This document shows, one piece after another, positions 36,538-45,102 of a stretch of 64,000 nucleotides of DNA. Numbering within the stretch: the stretch's first letter is position 1; every line of letters starts with the position of its first letter. Source of the stretch: Pararhizobium sp. IMCC21322. GTDB lineage: Bacteria; Pseudomonadota; Alphaproteobacteria; Rhizobiales; GCA-2746425. The position numbers were made by a program, and so were the translations under genes. Where the stretch lies: contig NZ_CP132335.1 of the NCBI RefSeq assembly GCF_030758295.1, positions 4,502,412-4,566,411 on the forward strand. The letters run 5' to 3'. The notes under the pieces are model-generated. The model worked only from the letters and a program-made list of their open reading frames with translations. It had not been told where the DNA came from and searched no databases.

Positions 36538-36807
36538 CCAAGGGCTGGACTCAATTGGAAGGTTGAATTGGTGAGTGTGATTTTGGTCAGGTTTAGAAGT
36601 AAAGACGCCGGAAACCGTCTGGTTTTCCAGCCTTTGCGCCGACATCCTACCAAAAACCACGCTCATCCCGAAGGGAAATTGTGTAGAAAGCCCAACTGCC
36701 GCTTCACAGATTTTGAAAAGGCAACCAGCCTTACCTGCAATCTGTTCATAGCATTTGGGCTTTCTATACAACGCCAATTTAATCTCCCAATGGAGTCCAG
36801 ACCCTAG
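36538..36807. repeat. 270-bp structured repeat with terminal inverted repeats, copy B
   Basis: This copy is about 80 percent identical by eye to 8973-9242 and lies in the opposite orientation. The outer repeats (about 36538-36571 with 36774-36807) pair; the second arm pairs 36572-36587 with 36649-36665 with wobbles and a bulge; the third pairs 36679-36695 with 36755-36771 with one G-U. It has the same three-way form as copy A. The plus strand keeps about 73 codons open, in the same frame as copy A's minus strand and with the same stop in the terminal repeat. Its right end directly abuts the ATG of the metallophosphoesterase gene, for which it supplies the only ribosome-site-like sequence (GGAG, 12 bases upstream). 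Confidence 0.85.
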
Positions 36808-37368
36808 ATGCCAGAGACATTTTTTACGTCTGACACCCATTTTGGCCATGAGTCGATCATTCACCTGTCCAAGCGCCCCTTCGAAACCGTCAGCGAGATG
36901 AATGAAACGCTGATCGCCAATTGGAATGCCGTCGTTCGTCCCGAGGACACGGTCTGGCATCTGGGCGATTTTTCAATGGGGTTTGATCAACCAGCCAGCG
37001 TCTTCGCCAGTCGACTGAACGGAAGCATTCATCTCATCGAAGGCAATCATGACCATAAAACGGTGCGTGACTGCGCTGGCAGCTTCGCTTCCATTGATTT
37101 GATGAAAACCATTTCGCTCGACAGCCAGCGTCTCATTCTGTGTCACTATCCGATGCGTGAATGGAACAAGGCCTGGCGCGGCTCCTGGCATTTATTCGGC
37201 CACGTTCACGGCAGACTGGATAGCGAGCCCTTCTCAAAGAGCATGGATGTGGGCGTTGATAGCAATCATTTTCGCCCACTGGCCTTTGAGGAAATCCGCA
37301 CATTTATGCAAGATGAGGAAGACTATCCGCACTTTGCTGGCGGAGAAGTGCGGGTTTGGAAAAAATAA
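36808..37368 (+). CDS. Calcineurin-like metallophosphoesterase
   Basis: A 186-residue cytoplasmic phosphoesterase of the small bacterial type. The metal and catalytic motifs are D-x-H in FTSDTHFGH, GD in WHLGDFSMG, GNHDHK, the histidine in LCHYPM, and GHVHG. The family includes phosphodiesterases of unknown physiological substrate. Family proteins begin with this same FTSDTHFGH stretch, so ATG 36808 is very likely right even though it falls immediately after the repeat element. Confidence 0.9.
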   Translation: MPETFFTSDTHFGHESIIHLSKRPFETVSEMNETLIANWNAVVRPEDTVWHLGDFSMGFDQPASVFASRLNGSIHLIEGNHDHKTVRDCAGSFASIDLMKTISLDSQRLILCHYPMREWNKAWRGSWHLFGHVHGRLDSEPFSKSMDVGVDSNHFRPLAFEEIRTFMQDEEDYPHFAGGEVRVWKK

Positions 37369-37387
37369 CCGCTCGTCCGTTTCAGCG

Positions 37388-38623
37388 TCAGCCGCCGGCC
37401 CCGAAACGCTTCTCGATATAGTCACCGACCATGATTTGAAAATCATCCGCAATCGTGGCGCCACGCAAGGTCGCGGACTTTTTGCCATCAATAAAAACGG
37501 GGGCGGCAGGGGTTTCACCTGTGCCTGGCAGGGAAATGCCGATATCGGCATGTTTGCTCTCGCCAGGTCCATTCACGATGCAGCCCATGACAGCCACTTT
37601 CAAGGCTTCCACGCCGGGGTATTTTTCCCGCCAGACCGGCATACTGTCGCGCAGATCGCTTTGGATCCGTTCCGCCAATTCCTGAAACACGGTCGATGTG
37701 GTGCGTCCGCACCCCGGACAGGCAGCGACAATTGGTACAAAGGACCGGAAACCCATGGTCTGCAGCAATTCCTGTGCGACCTGTACTTCCCGTGTGCGGT
37801 CGCCACCCGGTGCCGGAGTCAGTGAAATTCGGATCGTATCGCCAATGCCCTGCTGCAACAGAATTCCCAGCGCCGCAGAGGAGGCAACAATGCCCTTGGA
37901 GCCCATGCCAGCTTCCGTCAGCCCAAGATGCAGCGCATAGTCGCAACGCTGTGCAAGGCTGGTGTAGACCGCAATCAGATCCTGCACCTGGCTGACCTTG
38001 GCCGACAGAATAATCTTGTCTTTCGGCAGCCCGATATCCTCTGCCAACCGGCCTGAAATCAGTCCAGACTGAATAATCGCCTCATGCATCACCTCGGTCG
38101 CGGAAAGCGGTTTTTCTGATTTGGCATTTTCGTCCATCAGCCGGGTCAATAATTCCTGATCAAGCGATCCCCAATTGACACCGATACGCACTGGCTTGTC
38201 GCGCTCAATCGCGGTTTCGATAATCTGCGCGAACTGCCGGTCCTTTTTGTTGCCAAACCCGACATTCCCCGGATTGATGCGGTACTTTGCCAAAGCGTCT
38301 GCGCAGGCGGGGTGGTCTGCCAGTAACGTATGTCCGATATAGTGAAAATCACCAATCAACGGCACATCAATGCCAAGAATATCCAGCCGTTCGCGAATGA
38401 CTGGAACAGCTGCTGCGGCCTCATCCCGGTCAACGGTAATGCGCACCAACTCCGATCCGGCACGAGACAGGGCCGCAACCTGTTTGACCGTCGCATCAAT
38501 ATCAGCAGTGTCGGTATTGGTCATCGATTGCACAACAACAGGCGTGCTGCCACCAACACGCACACCGCCAACATCAACGCCAACACTGTCGCGCCGCGAC
38601 ATGACTTTGGAAAGATACTCCAT
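37388..38623 (-). CDS. ispG: 4-hydroxy-3-methylbut-2-en-1-yl diphosphate synthase
   Basis: IspG (GcpE) reduces methylerythritol cyclodiphosphate to HMBPP in the MEP isoprenoid pathway using a 4Fe-4S cluster. The 412-residue product has the N-terminal [32 protein letters not shown], the substrate pocket RINPGNVGF, and the cluster ligands in [15 protein letters not shown] and [26 protein letters not shown] 38623 fits the family; the open frame upstream is longer. It makes precursors for the prenyl synthase at 35619 but is on the opposite strand, so they are not in one operon. Confidence 0.96.
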   Translation of the reverse strand: MEYLSKVMSRRDSVGVDVGGVRVGGSTPVVVQSMTNTDTADIDATVKQVAALSRAGSELVRITVDRDEAAAAVPVIRERLDILGIDVPLIGDFHYIGHTLLADHPACADALAKYRINPGNVGFGNKKDRQFAQIIETAIERDKPVRIGVNWGSLDQELLTRLMDENAKSEKPLSATEVMHEAIIQSGLISGRLAEDIGLPKDKIILSAKVSQVQDLIAVYTSLAQRCDYALHLGLTEAGMGSKGIVASSAALGILLQQGIGDTIRISLTPAPGGDRTREVQVAQELLQTMGFRSFVPIVAACPGCGRTTSTVFQELAERIQSDLRDSMPVWREKYPGVEALKVAVMGCIVNGPGESKHADIGISLPGTGETPAAPVFIDGKKSATLRGATIADDFQIMVGDYIEKRFGAGG

Positions 38624-38798
38624 CCGGCAATTCCATCTCTGGCAACGCAATCTCCATCTGCTCACTTCGGGCCATACCGACGCCATACTCAGATTGTGCG
38701 TTGCAAAATAATTTATGCGGACCCTATATAAGGATTAATCGTACGAAACACACCAAATTCCTGTACCAGCCCCAAAATTCGAAACAGAGGATCAATTC

Positions 38799-39581
38799 AT
38801 GTTGCAAGGCAAGAACGCTATCATCACCGGTTCAACCTCCGGAATTGGTCTCGGCATCGCTCGTCAGCTTGCAAAGACTGGCATCAATGTCGCCATCAAT
38901 TCCTACACAGACAGCCAGGAAGACCACAAGCTGGCAGAAGACATAACCCAAGAATTCGGCGTGAAGGCCGCGTTCTTTTCCGCTGACATGTCGAAGGCCG
39001 ATGCCTGCGTCTCTTTGGTGGAACAGGCGACCGAATCGCTGGGTCCGATCTCCATTCTTGTCAACAATGCCGGCATTCAGTTTGTAGCCCCAGTGGAGGA
39101 GTTTCCGCCGCAAAAATGGGATGCCATCCTGGCCATTAATCTGTCTTCGGTGTTTCACACAACCAGAGCCGCAGTTCCAGGCATGAAGGCCTTCGGTTGG
39201 GGCCGTATAATCAACATCTCATCGGCCCATGGTCTTACCGCTTCACCTTTCAAATCCGCCTATGTCGCGGCCAAACACGGTGTTGTCGGCTTCACAAAAT
39301 CTGTTGCTCTGGAACTGGCCGAAAAGAACATCACCTGCAACGCAGTATGCCCCGGCTATGTGATGACACCTCTTGTCGAATCGCAAATTCCGGAGCAGAT
39401 GAAGGCGCATAACATGGACCGCGAGACAGTTATTCGCGAGGTTATGCTGGCGCGCCAGCCAACCAAGGATTTTGCCACCACAGAACAGATTGGCGATATC
39501 GTTGCGTTTCTGTGCAGTGACGCGGCGGCCCAGATCACCGGAACGCCTCTATCAGTCGACGGTGGCTGGACGGCTCTGTAG
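38799..39581 (+). CDS. bdhA: 3-hydroxybutyrate dehydrogenase
   Basis: A 260-residue short-chain dehydrogenase that oxidises D-3-hydroxybutyrate to acetoacetate with NAD, in polyhydroxybutyrate and ketone use. The cofactor motif is TGSTSGIG (residues 10-17), NNAG lies at 89-92, and the catalytic set is S142, Y155 and K159 (YVAAKHG). The C-terminal FLCSDAAAQITGTPLSVDGGWTAL matches BdhA. The patatin gene follows two bases after the stop, indicating one operon. The 175-bp gap upstream, divergent with ispG, is A/T-rich and likely holds promoters. Confidence 0.92.
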   Translation: MLQGKNAIITGSTSGIGLGIARQLAKTGINVAINSYTDSQEDHKLAEDITQEFGVKAAFFSADMSKADACVSLVEQATESLGPISILVNNAGIQFVAPVEEFPPQKWDAILAINLSSVFHTTRAAVPGMKAFGWGRIINISSAHGLTASPFKSAYVAAKHGVVGFTKSVALELAEKNITCNAVCPGYVMTPLVESQIPEQMKAHNMDRETVIREVMLARQPTKDFATTEQIGDIVAFLCSDAAAQITGTPLSVDGGWTAL

Positions 39582-39583
39582 TC

Positions 39584-40636
39584 ATGCCAAACCCACAAGG
39601 AATGCTTATTAATCTGGCCCTTCAGGGCGGCGGTTCCCATGGCGCGTTCACCTGGGGCGTGCTTGATGCGCTGCTGGAGCGCGGCACACTGGATATTGAG
39701 GGCATTTCCGGCACCAGCGCTGGCGCAATGAATGCGGTCGTGCTGGCAGATGGCTTTGAAGAAAACGGTGCAGAAGGCGCGCGCGAACACCTGCATCGTT
39801 TCTGGAAGGCTGTCAGCGACGCTTCCAACTTTTCGCCGGTTCAGCGCACCCTTTTGGACATGATGTTCGGAAACTGGTCAATGGATATGTCTCCGGGCTA
39901 TCTGATAGGCGATGTCATGACCCGCTTCTATTCGCCCTATGATTACAACCCGCTCAACCTCAATCCTCTACGCGACATTCTGGAAGAACTCGTGGATTTC
40001 GAACGGGTACGCCGTTGCAAGGGTGTGAAGCTGTTTCTGGGCGCCACCAATGTGTACAATGGCAAAGTTCGGGTGTTTGAAACAAGCGAGATTACCGCTG
40101 ATTCCGTACTGGCTTCTGCCTGCCTGCCCTCCATGTTTCAGGCCGTGGAAATTGACGGAATTCCCTATTGGGATGGCGGTTTTATGGGCAATCCGGTGCT
40201 GTTTCCCTTTTTCCACGGCACCAAAACGGATGACATTCTGCTGGTCCAGATCAATCCGATTTCTCGAAAGGAAATACCCAGATCGGCCCGCGATATCCAC
40301 AATCGTGTCAATGAAATTACGTTCAACGCATCTTTGCTGCGGGAATTGCGCGCCATTGAATTTGTCTCGCGCAAGCTGAAAGAGGGCGTTCTGTCACCCG
40401 ATGAGTATTCAGATGTCCGTATGCATCGGATTGCGCTGGTCGACACGGACGCGCCCCTGTCGGCATCATCCAAGGTTAATGCCGAGTGGAAATTTCTGAC
40501 CTATCTGCGCGATCTCGGTCGTGAAGCAGCATTAGAATGGTGCCGTGAGAACGAGCAACATGTCGGCAAGAAGCCGACAATCCGCCTCGAAGAGGAAATT
40601 GCCTACACAATGCAGGGCGAACTCACCGGATATTAG
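39584..40636 (+). CDS. Patatin-like phospholipase family protein
   Basis: A 350-residue serine lipase of the patatin family. The oxyanion loop is LQGGGSHGAF (13-22), the nucleophile is S45 in GTSAG, and the catalytic aspartate is in YWDGGFMGNP. There is no signal peptide or membrane helix, so it is cytoplasmic or peripheral. Patatin-type enzymes also occur among intracellular polyhydroxybutyrate depolymerases, and its tight coupling to bdhA makes a role in mobilising 3-hydroxybutyrate stores plausible; phospholipid hydrolysis is the alternative. Confidence 0.9.
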   Translation: MPNPQGMLINLALQGGGSHGAFTWGVLDALLERGTLDIEGISGTSAGAMNAVVLADGFEENGAEGAREHLHRFWKAVSDASNFSPVQRTLLDMMFGNWSMDMSPGYLIGDVMTRFYSPYDYNPLNLNPLRDILEELVDFERVRRCKGVKLFLGATNVYNGKVRVFETSEITADSVLASACLPSMFQAVEIDGIPYWDGGFMGNPVLFPFFHGTKTDDILLVQINPISRKEIPRSARDIHNRVNEITFNASLLRELRAIEFVSRKLKEGVLSPDEYSDVRMHRIALVDTDAPLSASSKVNAEWKFLTYLRDLGREAALEWCRENEQHVGKKPTIRLEEEIAYTMQGELTGY

Positions 40637-40647
40637 ACCGCGGCGTT

Positions 40648-40674
40648 AAGCCTCCGAATTTTATTCGGAAGCTT
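40648..40674. terminator. Inverted repeat between the convergent patatin and pyc genes
   Basis: TCCGAAT-TTT-ATTCGGA is a perfect seven-base stem, extended by four outer pairs (AAGC/GCTT) after one mismatch, and it overlaps the pyc stop codon. It could terminate both converging transcripts, but there is no clear T-run. Confidence 0.4.
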
Positions 40675-43600
40675 CGACCACGACCAGAAGATCCTTGGCA
40701 TCGATCTGATCACCGGCTTTCACCAGGACTTCGGTCACCTTGCCATCGCTTTCGGCATGAATCGCCGTTTCCATTTTCATGGCCTCAATGGACAGCAACA
40801 CATCGCCTGCAGTGACGTCCTGACCTGACTTGACGTTGATTTGCGAAATAACGCCCGGCATCGGTGCAGCGACGTGTGCATCATTACCGGCATCCGCCTT
40901 TTGCCGCGCAACAACCGCATCGGCCCGGTTACGGTCCGGCACCTTGATGATGCGTGGCTGGCCGTTCAGCTCAAAGAACACCCGCACCATGCCATCTTCA
41001 TCCGGCTCGCCAATAGCCTGACAGCGCACAACAAGGGTTTTGCCTTTTTCCAGCGTCACCAAAATCTCCTCGCCGGATTCCAGACCATAGAAATAGACCG
41101 GCGTCGGCAGTACACTAACCGGGCCATACACAGCCTGCGCGCGCGCAAAATCCGTGAAGACCTTCGGATACATCAGATAGGACGCCAGCTCGTAATCGCT
41201 GACCGGGCGTTCAATCGCCTCTTCAATGGTCGCACGCTCCTGATCCAGATCTGCCGGCGGTAACAGAGATCCTGGAACAACAAGAATCGGCTCCTCGCCT
41301 TTCAGGACCTTTTTCTGCAGATCAACTGGCCAGCCATTGGGCGGTTGTCCCAGATCACCATGCATTAGTTGAACAACTGACTCAGGAAATGCGATGTCTT
41401 TGTTCGGATCTTCAACATCAGCGACCGACAGGCCTGACGAGACCATCATCAAGGCCATATCGCCGACGACTTTGGAAGATGGTGTCACCTTCACGATATC
41501 ACCGAACATCTGATTCACATCAGCATAGGTCTGAGCCACTTCGTGCCAGCGGCTCTCCAGGCCCAGTGACCGGGCCTGCTCTTTCAGATTGGTGAACTGA
41601 CCGCCCGGCATCTCGTGAAGATAAACTTCAGAGGCACCGGCTTTCAGATCAGGCTCGAAGGCCGCATATTTGTTGCGCACGGCTTCCCAGTAAAACGAGA
41701 TTCGGCGAATGGCTTTGGGATCAAGTCCGGTATCCCGCTCAGACCCTTTCAAGGCTTCGACAATCGAGCCAAGGCATGGCTGGGACGTGAGGCCGGAGAA
41801 TGCATCCATGGCCGCGTCCACCGCATCAACGCCGGAATCCACCGCAGCCAGAACGGTCGCAGCGGAAATACCTGATGTGTCATGGGTGTGGAAGTGGATT
41901 GGCAATTCGGTCTCTTCGCGTAGAGCCTTGATCAAAACCCTGGCCGCATTTGGCTTCAAGAGGCCCGCCATATCCTTCAGGCCGATAATATGAGCGCCTG
42001 CTGCTTCCAGTTCCTTGGCCAGTTTGACGTAGTAGTTCAGGCTGTATTTGGCCCTGTCCGGGTCCATGATATCGCCGGTGTAACAGATCACGCCTTCACA
42101 CAGTTTCTCGGCTTCACACACAGCGTCCATCGAGACGCGCATATTTTCCACCCAGTTGAGGCAGTCAAAGACGCGGAACAGATCAATGCCGCCCGATGCT
42201 GCCTTGGCAACAAAATCCTTCACCACATTGTCAGGGTAATTGGTATAGCCAACGCCGTTGGAGCCACGCAAAAGCATTTGCAAAAGCAGATTAGGCACGC
42301 CTTCGCGAATTTTCTCGAGGCGCTCCCACGGATCTTCCTGCAGGAAGCGCATGGCCACATCAAACGTCGCACCGCCCCAGCATTCCAGTGACAGCAGATT
42401 TGGCAGCGCTGTGGCATAGGCATCGGCCACATTGACCATGTCGTAAGTCCGCATCCGTGTTGCCAGAAGGCTCTGATGCCCATCACGCATGGTGGTATCT
42501 GTAATCAGCGCCCGTTTTTCGGCGCGCATCCATTTGGCAAATTCTGCCGGTCCATCCATGTCGAGGCGTTGTTTTGTACCTGGAGACGGAGTTCCCTCAA
42601 AAATCGGCACCACCGGCTTCGCAGCTTCCGGATCCGGTCGACGACGGTCCTTGGCTTCCGGGTGGCCGTTCACGGTCACATCGGCAATATAGGTCAAAAG
42701 CTTGGTCGCCCGATCCTTGCGGGTCGATGTGGCAAACAGCTCTGGTGTCGTGTCAATGAAGCGGGTTGTGTAGCGGTTTTCCTGAAAATCCGGATGGGAA
42801 ATGATGTTTTCAAGAAACAGGAGATTGGTCGCGACACCGCGAATACGGAATTCCCGTAACGCACGATGAATCCGCAGAATGGCTTCCATCGGCGTGGGCG
42901 CCCAGGCTGTAACTTTTTCCAGCAATGGATCGTAAAAACGCGTAATCACAGCGCCCGAATAGGCCGTGCCGCCATCAAGGCGAATACCAAAACCGGTTGC
43001 CCCGCGATAGGCAGTGATACGGCCATAATCGGGAATGAAATTCTGTTCCGGATCTTCAGTGGTAATACGGCACTGGATCGCATGGCCGTTGAGGCGCATG
43101 TCTTCCTGTTTGGGCACACCGGAGGCTTCTTCGCCAATCACGGCACCCTCGGCAATGTGAATCTGCGCCTTTACAATATCAACGCCAGTGACCTCTTCAG
43201 TCACCGTATGCTCCACCTGAACCCTGGGGTTCACTTCAATGAAATAAAACTTGCCGGTATCGACATCCATCAGGAATTCAACGGTTCCGGCACCCCGATA
43301 AGAGGCAGTCTTGCCAATTTTCAGCGCGTAGTCGGACAGTTCATCGCGCTGTTCCTGCGACAGATAAGGCGCCGGGGCCCGCTCCACCACTTTCTGATTG
43401 CGCCGCTGCACCGAACAGTCACGTTCAAACAAATGCACCAGATTGCCGTGGGAATCTCCCAGCAGCTGCACTTCAACATGGCGTGCGCGCTCGACAAGCT
43501 TTTCCAGATAGACCTCATCCTTGCCAAACGCAGCGCGCGCCTCGCGTTTGCCTTCCAGCACTTCACGGGACAGATCATCGGCTGAGCGAATGGACCGCAT

Positions 43601-44125
43601 ACCACGGCCGCCGCCGCCCCAGGACGCTTTCAGCATCACCGGATAGCCAACCTCCTCGGCCAGACGATGCACTTCATCCATATCGTCGGGAAGCGGTTCA
43701 GTGGCCGGCACAACCGGCACACCGGCTTCAACGGCAAGGTTACGCGCTGACACTTTGTTGCCAAGCGAACGCATTGTATCAGCAGTTGGCCCGATAAAGG
43801 TGACGCCGGCTTTTGTGCAGGCATCTACAAATTCGGGGCTTTCAGACAGAAAGCCATATCCGGGATGAATGGCATCGGCGCCAGATTCCTTGGCGACCCG
43901 CAGAATTTCCTCAATCGAGAGATAGGCTTCAATTGGCCCCATCTGCTCTTTCAGATGCGGCCCCTTGCCAATCTGATAAGCTTCATCAGATTTGAAACGA
44001 TGTAGCGCAAGCTTGTCTTCTTCGGCAAAAACCGCAACAGTTTTCAAGCCCAGCTCATTGGCAGCGCGAAACACGCGAATAGCAATTTCAGAACGGTTTG
44101 CGACAAGAATTTTGGAAATGGCCAT
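40661..44125 (-). CDS. pyc: Pyruvate carboxylase
   Basis: A 1154-residue biotin enzyme that carboxylates pyruvate to oxaloacetate, replenishing the citric acid cycle. In order: biotin carboxylase domain (ILVANRSEIAIRVFRAANELGLKTVAVF; ATP-grasp loop MLKASWGGGGRGMR; FIEVNPRVQVEHTVTE), carboxyltransferase domain (ITDTTMRDGHQSLLATRMRTYDM; METAL motif HFHTHDTSG), the tetramerisation region, and the C-terminal biotin carrier with the biotinyl lysine in EAMKMET (near residue 1117). ATG 44125 is the family start; the 33 codons upstream are in frame but not conserved. A palindrome stands 71-90 bases upstream of the start. Confidence 0.97.
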   Translation of the reverse strand: MAISKILVANRSEIAIRVFRAANELGLKTVAVFAEEDKLALHRFKSDEAYQIGKGPHLKEQMGPIEAYLSIEEILRVAKESGADAIHPGYGFLSESPEFVDACTKAGVTFIGPTADTMRSLGNKVSARNLAVEAGVPVVPATEPLPDDMDEVHRLAEEVGYPVMLKASWGGGGRGMRSIRSADDLSREVLEGKREARAAFGKDEVYLEKLVERARHVEVQLLGDSHGNLVHLFERDCSVQRRNQKVVERAPAPYLSQEQRDELSDYALKIGKTASYRGAGTVEFLMDVDTGKFYFIEVNPRVQVEHTVTEEVTGVDIVKAQIHIAEGAVIGEEASGVPKQEDMRLNGHAIQCRITTEDPEQNFIPDYGRITAYRGATGFGIRLDGGTAYSGAVITRFYDPLLEKVTAWAPTPMEAILRIHRALREFRIRGVATNLLFLENIISHPDFQENRYTTRFIDTTPELFATSTRKDRATKLLTYIADVTVNGHPEAKDRRRPDPEAAKPVVPIFEGTPSPGTKQRLDMDGPAEFAKWMRAEKRALITDTTMRDGHQSLLATRMRTYDMVNVADAYATALPNLLSLECWGGATFDVAMRFLQEDPWERLEKIREGVPNLLLQMLLRGSNGVGYTNYPDNVVKDFVAKAASGGIDLFRVFDCLNWVENMRVSMDAVCEAEKLCEGVICYTGDIMDPDRAKYSLNYYVKLAKELEAAGAHIIGLKDMAGLLKPNAARVLIKALREETELPIHFHTHDTSGISAATVLAAVDSGVDAVDAAMDAFSGLTSQPCLGSIVEALKGSERDTGLDPKAIRRISFYWEAVRNKYAAFEPDLKAGASEVYLHEMPGGQFTNLKEQARSLGLESRWHEVAQTYADVNQMFGDIVKVTPSSKVVGDMALMMVSSGLSVADVEDPNKDIAFPESVVQLMHGDLGQPPNGWPVDLQKKVLKGEEPILVVPGSLLPPADLDQERATIEEAIERPVSDYELASYLMYPKVFTDFARAQAVYGPVSVLPTPVYFYGLESGEEILVTLEKGKTLVVRCQAIGEPDEDGMVRVFFELNGQPRIIKVPDRNRADAVVARQKADAGNDAHVAAPMPGVISQINVKSGQDVTAGDVLLSIEAMKMETAIHAESDGKVTEVLVKAGDQIDAKDLLVVVEASE

Positions 44126-44195
44126 AGATTGGAAAACCCTGATAGTGAACGTATTCGAATGCAGTGAATTGTCTTTTACCTTGCAGCGCACAATT

Positions 44196-44215
44196 TCGCA
44201 AAGCTTCGTTTGCGA
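44196..44215. promoter_or_regulatory. Palindrome upstream of pyc
   Basis: TCGCAAA-GCTTCG-TTTGCGA has perfect seven-base arms around six bases. It lies 71-90 bases upstream of the pyc start codon in a 176-bp gap, so it is a candidate operator or a positive-regulator site. TTTGCRAA-type sites are known for short-chain acyl-CoA-responsive ScfR/RamB-type regulators in actinobacteria and alphaproteobacteria, but the match here is loose. Confidence 0.4.
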
Positions 44216-44301
44216 GAAGTCCATCGAGAGCTTGTTTTATGAGAGTAAGACATTGCCAGGCCGCTTGCGGAATCTGTCATCAACGCCGCACAACGTCGTG
44301 T

Positions 44302-45045
44302 TCAAAGACTGAACAAACGCCGTAGCCATACGGCTGCATCGCCAACGATAGAAACCCGCACAGCTTCAGGTTTTGGTGGTTGGACCACCATGATGACCGG
44401 AAGGCCCATCCAACTGGCCGCCTCGATTTTGGCATAGCCGGGACCACCGGAATTCTTCGCAACAACACAATTGATGCGGTTGTCCGACATCAGCGCGCAT
44501 TCTTCATCCGCATTGTCCCGCGGCCGTTCCACCAGAACCTTTCCCGGTGGGACCAGCGTATCAGGTGGCTCCATCATTCGGGTCAGGAACCAGCAATCCA
44601 TGCGTTTTGAAAAGGCTGGTGCTTCTTGTCGGCCCACGGCCAGCAGCACCCTTGCACGCCTGGGGATGCTGTCGACCGCCGTCGCAATATCCGGCACATC
44701 GATCCATTGATCCTGGTCCGTTTTCTCCCAGGGAGAACGGCTCAGAAGCAACAGCGGAATACCGGTGCGCTGTGCTGCATAAATGGCATGATCCGTCATG
44801 GTTGCAGCAAATGGATGGGTCGCGTCGATCACAGCCTGAATGCGCTCACTGACGATAAATTCAGCCAGACCATCGCCGCCACCAAACCCGCCAACCCGCA
44901 GACGGCCCGCTGGTTGCCGTGGAGAACTGGTTCGGCCTGCAAGCGACGTGATGATGTCAGTCCCCGGATCATTGGCGAACATCTGGGCCAGGCGAAAAGC
45001 CTCAGTCGTGCCGCCAAGCAACAGAACCGACCGCGCGCCTTCCAT
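44302..45045 (-). CDS. cobK: Precorrin-6A reductase (CobK/CbiJ)
   Basis: CobK reduces the precorrin-6A macrocycle with NADPH. The 247-residue product starts with SVLLLGGTTEAFRLAQMF, the nucleotide-binding loop of the family, and has AVIDATHPFAATMTDHAIYAAQRTGIPLLLLSRSPWEK, which carries the DATHPFA signature. KNSGGPGYAKIEAASWMGLPVIMVV is the conserved C-terminal block. ATG 45045 has GAGGGC at good spacing; in-frame ATG 45066 and GTG 45087 are alternatives. The gene follows cbiD on the minus strand. Confidence 0.93.
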   Translation of the reverse strand: MEGARSVLLLGGTTEAFRLAQMFANDPGTDIITSLAGRTSSPRQPAGRLRVGGFGGGDGLAEFIVSERIQAVIDATHPFAATMTDHAIYAAQRTGIPLLLLSRSPWEKTDQDQWIDVPDIATAVDSIPRRARVLLAVGRQEAPAFSKRMDCWFLTRMMEPPDTLVPPGKVLVERPRDNADEECALMSDNRINCVVAKNSGGPGYAKIEAASWMGLPVIMVVQPPKPEAVRVSIVGDAAVWLRRLFSL

Positions 45046-45102
45046 TGGCGCAACGCCCTCAATCATTGGTGTCGGCACTGTTTCCACGCCTGCCAGTTCC
45101 TA

